This document shows positions 25,369-34,476 of a DNA stretch of 64,000 nt, piece by piece; position 1 is the stretch's first letter, and each line of letters begins with the position of its first letter. Location of the stretch: contig JAIVFJ010000041.1 of the NCBI GenBank assembly GCA_025765615.1, positions 248,001 to 312,000 on the forward strand. The letters run 5' to 3'. The notes beneath the pieces are model-generated. The model did no database searches. It had not been told where the DNA came from and saw only the letters and a program-made list of their open reading frames with translations. The translations under genes were made by a program, and so were the position numbers. The stretch is from Zopfochytrium polystomum (lineage: Eukaryota; Chytridiomycota; Chytridiomycetes; Chytridiales; Chytridiaceae).

Positions 25369-26020
25369 GGTGGGGGGGAGGTGTGAGGTATCCACTCAGT
25401 CCTTGTGAAGAGAGCGAGTGCGAGAAGTGGGAGTGGCGAGGTCGAGTGACTGATGGGTGTGTGGCATCGGGGAGGGCGTGCCCGACCCTTTTATACGAGG
25501 GCCGCGGTCTGTCTGTCTTTTTGTCCGCCTGTCTTTGACCCACCGTCTGTCTGTCTGTCTGCTCCTCTGTCTCCTCTCCCTCTCTCTCACACTCTCCTGT
25601 CATGAAGCGCTGTCTTTCCCCCCCTCCCAAAAGGAATTGTGGCTTGTAACCGCCCCGTGGAGTTGGAAAATCTTGCCAAAAACGGCCATGGAACACAGCT
25701 TGTTTTCATCCCATCCAAAAAAAGCAAGCAGCAGCAGCACCAGCAGCTGAAAAAAGGAGGGAAGAATTCCGAACTTGCTGCCGCTGCAAAGAAAAAAAAA
25801 GAAAAAAAATTAATAATTAATTTTTTTTTTTTTCGTGGGGCCGCAAGAAGGGCAAGACATCCAGGCGTCTGGCTGGGAACGCAACCGATCACGACAGACA
25901 GTCAGACAGACAGAGAGACTAAATGGACATCTTTTTCGTCTTGCACAAATCCATCCCATCTGCCATCTATCGATTCCTTCTTTTTTTTTTCTGCCAACTT
26001 TCCACAATACCACCACCACT
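25369..26020. other. Intergenic, simple-sequence-rich
   Basis: This is the OPT promoter side, with a GTCT/CTGT-rich tract at about 25505-25600 and poly-A/T runs at about 25790-25832 and 25980-25991. No gene was recognised. Confidence 0.6.
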
Positions 26021-28324
26021 CTAGTAACTCGCGACAAACACCGTCGCCGCCCACGTTCCACCGCAGACCTCCTCCTGCGCCGCCGCGCACGGCGCGCCGC
26101 ACTCGGACTCCGCAATCTTTTGCGCGCTCGAGACAAACACGTCCTGGTCCCCGCACCAGCACTCGGACCCGTACTCAGTGCCCGACACCTCGTAGCCGCG
26201 GCCGAGGCAGTGCGCGGCGCACCCATGCTGGTTCAGCGGGCCCTCAGTAGCCGCGACGGGCAGGATGCGCGCCTCGGTGTCGCGGAAGCAGCCGGCATAG
26301 TAAAAATGGTAGTCCGTGGTGTTGACGCCGGCCGGCGGGTCGGCCGCCGCAGCCGACGCGGGCAGGGCGGGCGGGACGATCGTGACGTTGGCGACCGCGT
26401 CGGTCGCCGCCAGGTCGACGTACACCGACATGCGGAGGACGCCGCCAAACTTTTGGAACGGCATCATCACGCCGCGCGCGTCGCACTCGTCCTCAGCCGC
26501 GGGCGTCAGCGCCGCGAACTCCGCCGCGCCGCCGCAGTAGCACTGGCCGGCGAGCTCGGCGGCGGCGAACGCAAAGCCTTGCTCGCGGCACGTGTACGTG
26601 CACCCTTCGAGCGCGTAGCCCCAGCCGACTTTTGTGCGGAAGGCGCGGGCCGCGGCAGAGTCCTTGTAGCAGCCGACGTAGGCGAAGCCGGCGAGCACAG
26701 GGTTGATGGGGCCATACGCGGGGCGTAATGTGTCGGCCTGCCAGGCGGACAGCGCCCACTCGCCGCCGCAGGTTTGCGAGGGGTTGGTGCCGCAGGGCAT
26801 GGAGCATGCCGCGGAGGTTTGCAGCAGGTCCATGCCGGAGCCGCACCAGCACTGGCCGCCGTACTCGGTGCCGGCGACGGGGTAGCCCCACCGGGTGCAG
26901 GCGGCGGTGCAGGCGGCGTTGTCGTACCCGTCGCCGACGTGGAAGGGGAGGCGGCGCTTGCCGCCGCCGTCGCCGCCGCCGTTCGCGTCGCCGTCGGTGA
27001 AGCACGCCAGGTAGTGGAAGCCGGCGGGCGGCGTCGCCCGCTGGGCGACAAAGACCGTGGCGGCCCACGTACCGCCGCACGACTGGTTGGTGGCGGCGTC
27101 GCACACGGTGCTGCACTCGGTCGAGGGGATGATCGCCTGCCGCGCGACGAGCGCAAAGGCGTCGGAGCCGCCGCACCAGCACTCGTTGCCGGCCTCGGTG
27201 CCGGACACGTCGTAGCCGAGGGAAAAGCAACCGGCCGCGCAAGAGTGCTGGGTCGCGGGGGCGGCCGTGTAGGAGACGGGCAGGAGTCGGGAGGGTGCGT
27301 CACGGAAGCAGCCTGCGTAGTAGTAGTCGAGGTCGTTGGTGAACACGCCGGCGGGAGGGCCGTCGATGGGGACGGGGGTGTTTGTGGGTTGGGCCGGCGG
27401 CACAACGGTGACGTTGAGGGTGGGGACGGTCGTGTCGGCGTAGACGGACAGGCGCAGCAGGCCGCCAAACTTTTGGAAGCTCATCATCACGCCGCGGGCG
27501 TCGCACTCGTCCTCGGGCGCGGGTGTCAGGGCGTCAAAGTCGCCTTCGGCGCCGCAAAAGCAGCGGCCGCCCAGCTCGCCAGCGGCGATGGGCAGGCCCC
27601 TCGCGCGGCACTCGCTCGTGCACCCTTCGAGGGCGTAGCCGAAGCTGATCTCGAGGTGGAAGGCGCGAGACGCGGCAGAGTCCTTGTAGCAGCCGAGGTA
27701 GCCAAAGCCGGCCAGCACCGGGTTGATGGGTCCGTAGAGGGGCGGGTTGATGTTCGATAGCCAGGCCGTCAACGCCGACGGGCCGCCGCAAGGCTGGGTG
27801 GGGTCGCTGGTGCAGGGGAGCGTGCACGACTCGGAGGTCGCCATGAGTGACATTCCCGAGCCGCAGAAGCACTGGCCGCCGGCCTCGGTTCCTGCGACGG
27901 GGTAGCCCCATCGGTAGCACAGGGCGGCGCACGCAGGGTTGTCGAGACCGTCGCCGGCGTGGAAGGGGAGCACGCGCGCCGGGGATTCGTCGTGGTCTTG
28001 GAAGCAGCCCATGTAGGAGAAGTCAGGGATGGTGGGCAGAGCAAGAGGAGTGCCGGCAGCGGGGGTCGGTGACGACGAGGGCGAGGGCGCAACAGTGGTG
28101 GTGGTTGCGTTGGTTGACGGGTCGTTGGTGGCAGTGGTGGTGGCGGCGGGAAGGGAGTCGGCAGATGATGACGCTGCCGACGACAAGGGGTCGCCGTCGG
28201 GAAAAGGGACGGCGACCACGGCCGTCGTGAGCGAGACGACCACGAGGGCGACGGTGGTCGCCGCCCGCCTCGCCTTCGTCGTCGCCCTCGTCGGTGTCCT
28301 CGTCATGCTTGTCATCGTCTGCAA
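26021..28324 (-). CDS. Cell-surface protein with six WSC domains
   Basis: This is a single exon of 767 residues. A basic N-terminus and hydrophobic segment (TTVALVVVSLTTAVVAVPF) give a signal peptide or anchor, followed by a Ser/Thr-rich spacer. Six WSC-type Cys-rich modules follow, each opening with a YxGCFxD or YxGCYKD-like motif and holding a CFCG/CWCG/CYCG core. The modules fall into two successive sets of three (A-B-C, A'-B'-C'). A and A' share PFHxGDGxDN, B and B' share CYKDSAA and DECDARGVMM, and C and C' share QHxCAAxC and GTWAATVFVA. WSC domains bind glycans in fungal wall-stress sensors and secreted enzymes. No C-terminal membrane segment or kinase-type domain is present, so a secreted or wall-bound glycan-binding role is more likely than a Wsc1-like sensor. 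Confidence 0.88.
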   Translation of the reverse strand: MQTMTSMTRTPTRATTKARRAATTVALVVVSLTTAVVAVPFPDGDPLSSAASSSADSLPAATTTATNDPSTNATTTTVAPSPSSSPTPAAGTPLALPTIPDFSYMGCFQDHDESPARVLPFHAGDGLDNPACAALCYRWGYPVAGTEAGGQCFCGSGMSLMATSESCTLPCTSDPTQPCGGPSALTAWLSNINPPLYGPINPVLAGFGYLGCYKDSAASRAFHLEISFGYALEGCTSECRARGLPIAAGELGGRCFCGAEGDFDALTPAPEDECDARGVMMSFQKFGGLLRLSVYADTTVPTLNVTVVPPAQPTNTPVPIDGPPAGVFTNDLDYYYAGCFRDAPSRLLPVSYTAAPATQHSCAAGCFSLGYDVSGTEAGNECWCGGSDAFALVARQAIIPSTECSTVCDAATNQSCGGTWAATVFVAQRATPPAGFHYLACFTDGDANGGGDGGGKRRLPFHVGDGYDNAACTAACTRWGYPVAGTEYGGQCWCGSGMDLLQTSAACSMPCGTNPSQTCGGEWALSAWQADTLRPAYGPINPVLAGFAYVGCYKDSAAARAFRTKVGWGYALEGCTYTCREQGFAFAAAELAGQCYCGGAAEFAALTPAAEDECDARGVMMPFQKFGGVLRMSVYVDLAATDAVANVTIVPPALPASAAAADPPAGVNTTDYHFYYAGCFRDTEARILPVAATEGPLNQHGCAAHCLGRGYEVSGTEYGSECWCGDQDVFVSSAQKIAESECGAPCAAAQEEVCGGTWAATVFVASY

Positions 28325-29161
28325 TTATCGACTTTGCCAACTCCGATACCACAGCACTTTTTTTCTTCTCTTTCTATTTTTTCCTCTTTTTGTAACTCCT
28401 CGTTTTCATCTTTTTTTTTCCCTTGTTTCTTCTGGCGGCCGCAATTTTTTTCCTTTCTGCGCTCGGAGTGTCTCTCCCATTGGCCTGTCTTACACTCCCA
28501 TCCCCAACTAAAAAAAAAAAAAAAAAGAGAGAGAGCGAGAGGCTTTGCTGGAGCTGTCTATTGATTCATCATTGTCCGAAAACCCAGCAGTCACAAGTAA
28601 ATGTGCCTCGTGAGGAAAGCCCACTTATCATGGGAACGGAAATCTGAGTGGTTAACCTAAGTACAGGCAGCCACGAAGTCTTCAAAAAAATGCCAACTGC
28701 TGATGGTACTTGGCTCCAAAGACTAACCTAGGAGCAATTGTGTGACTGTGCTCTAACTCCTCACCTAGGGCCAAAGGTGGAAACTAGAGCATTGACCTAA
28801 AACCAAACCTGACGAAAAGGGGCAAAACGGGGGTGTCTTGGGGCACTAGACAGGAAAGTGTATTTGGAGTCTAAAAAGCCCAAGAAAAACACAAATACTA
28901 TCTCTAACACAAAAGAGAAGTTTCTCACACCAAAGCATGAAACAGACACAATCACAAAAGAAAGTATAATCCTCTGGTGCAAGACACAGAAGGGTTTCAT
29001 CTGGGGCACAAGGCCAAAGCCAAGCCAGACCAGAGACAGAACTGAGTGAATCGAGACCGACTAAATCAGTGAGGGGAGTGACAAGCCACTGCAACCCATC
29101 AAAGAAACAACAAGTCAAACCCTGAGTTGGAGGGGGTTGGAGAGACAAAGGGCAGACACAA
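28325..29161. other. WSC-gene upstream region, then older AT-richer repeat DNA
   Basis: A T-rich promoter-side tract (to about 28450) and a poly-A at 28509-28524 are followed from about 28570 by AT-richer, non-host-like sequence. That sequence continues on the other side of the LTR element at 34477. It is the insertion site of the retrotransposon. No reading frame of note is present. Confidence 0.6.
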
Positions 29162-29519
29162 TGTTATGAATCACCCTCTGGAAACCTCTGGAACCTTCTA
29201 GAACATTCCTTCATGGAACCTTCTGGAACCTTCTGGAACCTTCTAGAACATTCCTTCATGGAACCTTGTGGAACCTTCTGGAACCTTCTTTGCTTTCCTG
29301 ACTTGTCTTGTTGTCATTGGTATCATTGGTATCATTGCATTACTAATTGCTCTTTCTGGAACTTTCTTGGAGTCTTGACAAGGAACACTCTCAAAAGGTA
29401 TAAAAGGGGGATGGGGGACCTGTCCCATCCCTCAAGTGAATTATTGTTTCCAATACAATCATCACTCCTCTCAGTTCCTTGTCTACCATGCCTTGCCTTG
29501 TCCTGCCCTGTTCCTGACA
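29162..29519 (+). repeat. 5' LTR (358 bp)
   Basis: It begins TGTTATGAATCACC and ends CCTGACA. The first ~120 bases are tandem GGAACCTTCTGGAA-type repeats. TATAAAAG at 29399-29406 is the likely promoter of the genomic RNA. Confidence 0.97.
29399..29444 (+). promoter_or_regulatory. LTR promoter TATA box and putative self-primer start of transcript
   Basis: TATAAAAG (29399-29406) is followed 35 bases from its start by AAGTGAATTAT (29434-29444). This 11-mer is the exact reverse complement of 29522-29532, just inside the LTR. A transcript beginning near 29434 would be able to fold back and prime itself as in Tf1. The start site is inferred, not observed. Confidence 0.65.
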
Positions 29520-29521
29520 TC

Positions 29522-29532
29522 ATAATTCACTT
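29522..29532 (+). other. Putative primer-binding site (self-priming)
   Basis: ATAATTCACTT lies two bases after the 5' LTR. It does not start with the TGG expected for pairing to a tRNA CCA end, but pairs perfectly over 11 bases with LTR sequence at 29434-29444. Confidence 0.65.
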
Positions 29533-29559
29533 CACCCTCTCCCACTACTCTCTGCCATC

Positions 29560-30483
29560 ATGTCTGACCCAAACAACACCTTCCCTGATGCAACTGCCTT
29601 CCAAGCCTTGATGGACCAATTACAAGCCCTCTCAAGACAGACACACCAACTTCAAGAACAAGTCCTTCACCAGCAGCACCAGCTTCAACAACAACTTCAC
29701 CAACAAGAACATCAAGCTCTTCCCCTGCCCCAAGCCAACCAAGCAAGAGAGCCCAAGGTTCCCAGCCCTGACAAGTTCACTGGGCTGGCCAAAGACCTTA
29801 GGAACTTCATGGCCACTGTGGAGAATGTCATCCTTCTCCAACCTTCAAGATTTCCCAGTGAGCAAGTCAAGGTTCTTTTCACAAGCACCCTCCTGTCTGG
29901 TCAAGCTCAATCATGGTACAGATCTCTCCCAAGCACACCCACCACCCTGCAAGAGCTCTGGGAGGGGCTGGAAGCTACCTTTGGTGACCCCTACGCATCT
30001 TGGACAGCAAGATCCAAGCTCAAGCATATCAAGCAAGGAAAGCAATCTTGTGTGGCCTACACCAACCAATTCAAGCAACTAGCCAGAGACTCTGGATACA
30101 ATGATGCAGCTCTGATGGAGCTGTACCATGATGGTCTCCATGAGTCTATCCAAGACATGCTCTCCCAGTCTCTGCACATCCCTGAGACCTTGGAAGAGTA
30201 CATTCTCCTTGCCATCAAGATTGACAACAGACTCTACTCCAAGAGGCTGAAGCAAAGACAAGTAGGAACTACATCAAGACCTACCCCAGTTCCTCAAGCT
30301 CTTACAGTTCCTGAACCCATGCAAGTGGATGCAGTTGAGACACTTCCTAAGGGTCCTCTGAGCCAAGAGGAGAAAGCAAGGAGGGCCCAGCAGGGACTGT
30401 GTTTTTACTGTGGCTCCAAGGAGCATGCTGTCAAGGACTGCCCAAGGAAGAAGCACCCAAACTCCCAGGTCCAGGCTCACTGA
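29560..30483 (+). CDS. gag: Retrotransposon Gag
   Basis: This frame encodes 307 residues, starting at ATG 41 bases after the LTR. A Gln/His-rich N-terminus is followed by a capsid-like domain (motifs GLAKDLRNFM, WTARSKLKHIKQGKQS, YHDGLHESIQDML) and one zinc knuckle CFYCGSKEHAVKDC (CX2CX4HX4C) near the end. It should form the particle and bind the genomic RNA. The frame overlaps pol, which lies in the -1 frame, with a candidate slippery heptamer at 30456-30462. Confidence 0.95.
   Translation: MSDPNNTFPDATAFQALMDQLQALSRQTHQLQEQVLHQQHQLQQQLHQQEHQALPLPQANQAREPKVPSPDKFTGLAKDLRNFMATVENVILLQPSRFPSEQVKVLFTSTLLSGQAQSWYRSLPSTPTTLQELWEGLEATFGDPYASWTARSKLKHIKQGKQSCVAYTNQFKQLARDSGYNDAALMELYHDGLHESIQDMLSQSLHIPETLEEYILLAIKIDNRLYSKRLKQRQVGTTSRPTPVPQALTVPEPMQVDAVETLPKGPLSQEEKARRAQQGLCFYCGSKEHAVKDCPRKKHPNSQVQAH
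30456..30462 (+). other. Candidate -1 ribosomal frameshift site (CCCAAAC)
   Basis: Read in gag phase the sequence is C CCA AAC, a perfect X XXY YYZ heptamer. It lies 18 bases before the gag stop (30481-30483) and inside the gag/pol overlap. The pol frame is exactly -1. Confidence 0.55.
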
Positions 30484-33400
30484 GGGGCAATTCCCTGGAC
30501 CCTCCTCCAAGCTGCCCCTGTTTCATCACCACCACCAGCACCACAAACACCTCAGATTCCAAGCCCCACCAACTCACCATGGATGTCAAGATTCAACTCT
30601 CACCCAAGTCAACCATCACAACCAAGGCCCTTATAGACTCTGGATCATCCTGCAACATCATTGATGCCACCCTTGCCAAGTCTTGTGCCATTCCTACGAT
30701 CAAGAAATCCACACCCCTCAAGGTCCACTTTGCCAATCATGCTCTGTTCAAGGAAATCAGCCATGAAACCAAGCTAAACCTCCACATCCAAGACTTTCCA
30801 CCATCCATGGTCAATCTGGAAGTATTGGATCTTGGCTCACCCACATTCTCTGTCATCCTGGGATTACCATGGCTGCAAACCCAGAACCCTGCCATTGATT
30901 GGGTCACTGGTCAAGTCCAACCTCCACCAATCGGAACAGTCACCCAAAACTCAAGTCAAGCCCCCAAGTCTCATGCTCTCAAGCCCTTGATTCAAGATTC
31001 ACAGCCAGCCAAGACTCAAGTTCCACAGTTCACAGTTCACAGTCAAGATTCAAGTAGAGCTCATAGAGCTCACAGTCATGGCCATGACTCTTGTTCACAG
31101 AACCCACAGTCAAAGATTCAAGTACCACAGTTCACAGTCCACATTCAAGATTCAAGTTCCACAGCTCACAGTCTTTGCCAAGAACAGAACTCTCAGTCAA
31201 AGATTCAAGAATCACAGTTCCCAGTCAAGAATTCAAGCCCCACTGCTGAGGAGCACGACAACCTGGACCCATCAGACCTTTTGCTGGCATCCAAGCTACC
31301 AAAAGAATATCTCCCTTATGCTGATGTGTTTTCCAAGACCAAGGCAGACCTGCTACCAGCTCAGAGGCCTTATGACTGTGAAATCCCACTCAAGGATGAA
31401 ACTTGCAGCCCACCTTTCAAGCCACTGTACCACCTCTCTCCACCAGAAGCCAAGGCCCTCCAAGAATACATTGAAGAAATGCTGAACAAGGGATTCATCC
31501 AACCTTCCAAGTCACCAGCTGGAGCTCCCATCTTTTTTGTCAAGAAGAAGGATGGGGGACTGAGACCCTGTGTGGACTACAGAGATCTCAATGAGATGAC
31601 AGTCAAGAACCGCTATCCACTGCCTCTCATCTCTGAATTACTGGACAAACTGAGCCATGCAAGGATATTTTCCAAGATTGACCTCAGAGGTGCCTACAAT
31701 TTGGTCAGAATTAAGCCCCAGGATCAATGGAAGACTGCCTTCAGATGCAAATACGGTCACTTTGAGTACTTGGTTATGCCGTTTGGACTTACCAATGCTC
31801 CAGCTATTTTCCAAGGCATGATGAATGACATCTTCAGGGATATTCTGGACCTTTTTGTCATTGTCTACCTGGATGATATCCTGGTATTTTCATCTGACAC
31901 TGCAAGCCATATGGGACATGTCAAGACTGTCTTGGAGAGACTCAGACAGCATCACCTCTATGCAAAGCTGGAGAAGTGTGAATTCCACAAGACCTCCATT
32001 GAGTTTTTGGGGTTCATTGTGTCTGACAAAGGGATCTCCATGGCACCAGACAAGATCCAAACTATTCTTGAATGGAAGGCTCCAAATTCCATCAAGGATG
32101 TTCAAAGCTTCCTTGGATTTTGCAACTTCTACAGAACCTTCATTGCCAACTATTCTGCCATAGCCAAGCCTCTCACTGATCTCACCAAGAAGACCACCAA
32201 GTTTGAATGGACCCCAGCAGCAGAGCAAGCCTGGCTAGCTCTTAAGACAGCAACCACAAGTGCACCACTCCTTAAGCATGTGGATCCCTTGCTTCCCTTC
32301 ACCTTGGAAACTGATGCCTCAGACTATGCCCTTGGCGCTGTTCTGTCCCAGCCAAGCTCTCAGGACCCCTCTGCTCCTCTGCATCCAGTGGCATATTACT
32401 CCAGGAAGCTGAACAGTGCTGAGTGTAACTACACAGTCCATGACAAGGAGTTGCTTGCAATTGTGGAAGCATTCAAATTCTGGAGACACTACTTGGCTGG
32501 TTCTAAAGGCATCTCTGTCTATTCTGATCACAAGAACCTCACCTTCTTCAGGGCAAGGAGGTTGCTCAAGCAGAGGCATGCCAGGTGGGCTGAACTGCTC
32601 TCTGAGTATGACTTTAAGCTGTGCTATTCTCCTGGCCACCTTAACACTGTGGCTGATGCCCTGTCAAGAAGAACAGACCTTGCACCTGAAGGGGGAGATG
32701 GTTTCACCCCACCATCCAAGACACACCTTTCATTGCTTCCTGACAGTGTGTGGGCCCATGCTATTTCCAAGGACCCCAAGCCTCACAAGATTCAAATCAG
32801 CCAAGAAGAGGAAAAACTTGAGATACTCAAGACAAGGCATGATGCAGCAACAGCTGGACACCCAGGAGAGCACAAGACCTATGAGCTTGTTTCCAGAGAC
32901 TTCTACTGGCCAGGCATGAGGAAGTACATCAAGAACTATGTCAGCAGCTGTGAAACCTGTCAAAGAAACAAGTCCAGCAGACACAAGCCCTATGGACTTC
33001 TGGAGCCCCTCCCAATTGCCATCAGCCCTTGGTCATCAATATCCATGGACTTCATTGTGAAACTGCCCCCATCCCATGGATTTGACTCTATCCTTGTTGT
33101 CATCTGCAGAAGGACAAAGTTGGCCCATTTCATCCCCTGCACTGAGAATATAGATGCACAAGGAACAGCAGACCTGTTTTTGCAGCACATATTCAGGCTC
33201 CATGGGCTGCCTCAGTCAATCGTCAGTGACAGAGGACCACAGTTCAGATCTCAATTTTGGAAAGCACTCACAGCAGCCCTTGGAATCAAGTCTCAACTGT
33301 CAACTGCTTATCACCCTCAGACTGATGGACAAACAGAAAGAACAAACCAGACTCTGGAGCAGTATTTGAGGTGCTATGTCAGCTATCAACAGGATGATTG

Positions 33401-34118
33401 GCCCACCCTCCTTCCACTGGCAGAATTTGCTCTCAACAATTCTCTCCACTCAAGCACCCAGCTATCTCCTTTCTTTGCAACCTATGGCTTCAATCCAAGA
33501 GGAGATCTTCTGGGACAAGAGACCCTATCCAATGTCCAAGCTCCTGCTGCGGCTTCACACTTACATAAGCTCAAGATCATCAACTCCTTCCTGGACTCCA
33601 CCCTGAAGCAAGTCCAAGAAGATGCCTCAAGATTTGCCAACACTCACAGAATGGACCATGACCTTGCTGTGGGTCAGCAAGTTTGGCTTCTGAGGAAGAA
33701 CTTGCAGACCAAAAGACCAAGTCCCAAGCTAGACAACCTCAAGTTGGGTCCTTTCAAGATCTTGGAGCAAATCAATCCAGTCACCTTCAAGCTGGATCTC
33801 CCTGCATCCATGAAGATCCACCCAGTTTTCCATGTCAGCCTTTTAGAGAAGTTTGTGGCCAATTCCATTCCAGGCAGAGTTGTTCCTCCTCCTCCTCCAG
33901 TTGAGGTAGAAGGTGAAGAGGAATTTGAGGTTGAACAAATCTTGGATGCCAAGTGGTTTGGAAGAACACTCAAGTTCCTTGTTAAGTGGAAAGGTTACTC
34001 AGATGCTGACAACACCTGGGAGCCTGAGTCAAACCTCACTCACTGCCAAGACCTTCTGCTCGAGTTCAAGACCAGGTACCCCACCAAGTTGCAGAAGAGG
34101 CCTAAAAGGGGGAGATGA
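30462..34118 (+). CDS. pol: Retrotransposon Pol (protease, RT, RNase H, integrase, chromodomain)
   Basis: The frame is open from about 30399. If reached by the -1 shift it would be read from 30462, giving about 1,218 residues. Recognisable order: aspartic protease ALIDSGSSCNIID (~30630), reverse transcriptase with VMPFGLTNAPAIFQ and YLDDILVFS (~31770-31890), RNase H LETDASDYALGAVLSQ (~32310), and integrase HHCC zinc finger (HPGEHKTYELV to CETCQRN) with catalytic SMDF, VSDRGPQF and the Glu of DGQTERTNQTLEQ. The C-terminal chromodomain has FLVKWKGYSDADNTWEPES (~33970-34030). The stop codon is directly adjacent to the 3' LTR, and the polypurine run AAAAGGGGGAGA overlaps the last codons. All catalytic motifs look intact. 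Confidence 0.95.
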   Translation, partial: LPGPGSLRGNSLDPPPSCPCFITTTSTTNTSDSKPHQLTMDVKIQLSPKSTITTKALIDSGSSCNIIDATLAKSCAIPTIKKSTPLKVHFANHALFKEISHETKLNLHIQDFPPSMVNLEVLDLGSPTFSVILGLPWLQTQNPAIDWVTGQVQPPPIGTVTQNSSQAPKSHALKPLIQDSQPAKTQVPQFTVHSQDSSRAHRAHSHGHDSCSQNPQSKIQVPQFTVHIQDSSSTAHSLCQEQNSQSKIQESQFPVKNSSPTAEEHDNLDPSDLLLASKLPKEYLPYADVFSKTKADLLPAQRPYDCEIPLKDETCSPPFKPLYHLSPPEAKALQEYIEEMLNKGFIQPSKSPAGAPIFFVKKKDGGLRPCVDYRDLNEMTVKNRYPLPLISELLDKLSHARIFSKIDLRGAYNLVRIKPQDQWKTAFRCKYGHFEYLVMPFGLTNAPAIFQGMMNDIFRDILDLFVIVYLDDILVFSSDTASHMGHVKTVLERLRQHHLYAKLEKCEFHKTSIEFLGFIVSDKGISMAPDKIQTILEWKAPNSIKDVQSFLGFCNFYRTFIANYSAIAKPLTDLTKKTTKFEWTPAAEQAWLALKTATTSAPLLKHVDPLLPFTLETDASDYALGAVLSQPSSQDPSAPLHPVAYYSRKLNSAECNYTVHDKELLAIVEAFKFWRHYLAGSKGISVYSDHKNLTFFRARRLLKQRHARWAELLSEYDFKLCYSPGHLNTVADALSRRTDLAPEGGDGFTPPSKTHLSLLPDSVWAHAISKDPKPHKIQISQEEEKLEILKTRHDAATAGHPGEHKTYELVSRDFYWPGMRKYIKNYVSSCETCQRNKSSRHKPYGLLEPLPIAISPWSSISMDFIVKLPPSHGFDSILVVICRRTKLAHFIPCTENIDAQGTADLFLQHIFRLHGLPQSIVSDRGPQFRSQFWKALTAALGIKSQLSTAYHPQTDGQTERTNQTLEQYLRCYVSYQQDDWPTLLPLAEFALNNSLHSSTQLSPFFATYGFNPRGDLLGQETLSNVQAPAAASHLHKLKIINSFLDSTLKQVQEDASRFANTHRMDHDLAVGQQVWLLRKNLQTKRPSPKLDNLKLGPFKILEQINPVTFKLDLPASMKIHPVFHVSLLEKFVANSIPGRVVPPPPPVEVEGEEEFEVEQILDAKWFGRTLKFLVKWKGYSDADNTWEPESNLTHCQDLLLEFKTRYPTKLQKRPKRGR
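34104..34118 (+). other. Polypurine tract
   Basis: AAAAGGGGGAGATGA immediately precedes the 3' LTR and is the expected plus-strand primer. It also encodes the last residues and the stop of pol. Confidence 0.85.
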
Positions 34119-34476
34119 TGTTATGAATCACCCTCTGGAAACCTCTGGAACCTTCTAGAACATTCCTTCATGGAACCTTCTGGAACCTTCTGGAACCTTC
34201 TAGAACATTCCTTCATGGAACCTTGTGGAACCTTCTGGAACCTTCTTTGCTTTCCTGACTTGTCTTGTTGTCATTGGTATCATTGGTATCATTGCATTAC
34301 TAATTGCTCTTTCTGGAACTTTCTTGGAGTCTTGACAAGGAACACTCTCAAAAGGTATAAAAGGGGGATGGGGGACCTGTCCCATCCCTCAAGTGAATTA
34401 TTGTTTCCAATACAATCATCACTCCTCTCAGTTCCTTGTCTACCATGCCTTGCCTTGTCCTGCCCTGTTCCTGACA
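34119..34476 (+). repeat. 3' LTR (358 bp)
   Basis: It has the same length and, as far as I can read, the same sequence as the 5' LTR. It is followed by the target duplication CACAA. Confidence 0.97.

Larger units (their letters stand above)
29162..34476 (+). mobile_element. Complete Ty3/gypsy chromovirus LTR retrotransposon
   Basis: This 5,315-bp element has two 358-bp LTRs that appear identical (29162-29519, 34119-34476). They begin TGTTATG and end CTGACA and are flanked by a 5-bp direct repeat CACAA (29157-29161 and 34477-34481). The internal order is gag with a zinc knuckle, then pol with protease, reverse transcriptase, RNase H and integrase, and a C-terminal chromodomain. That order (integrase after RNase H, plus chromodomain) places it in the chromoviruses. 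Both long frames are uninterrupted. There is no env. Identical LTRs and intact frames imply recent insertion and possible activity. Confidence 0.97.

Noticed and set aside
26774..27760. Plus-strand open frame over the WSC gene
   Set aside because: It is antisense to an intact six-domain WSC protein, with a low-complexity Gly/Arg/Val product.
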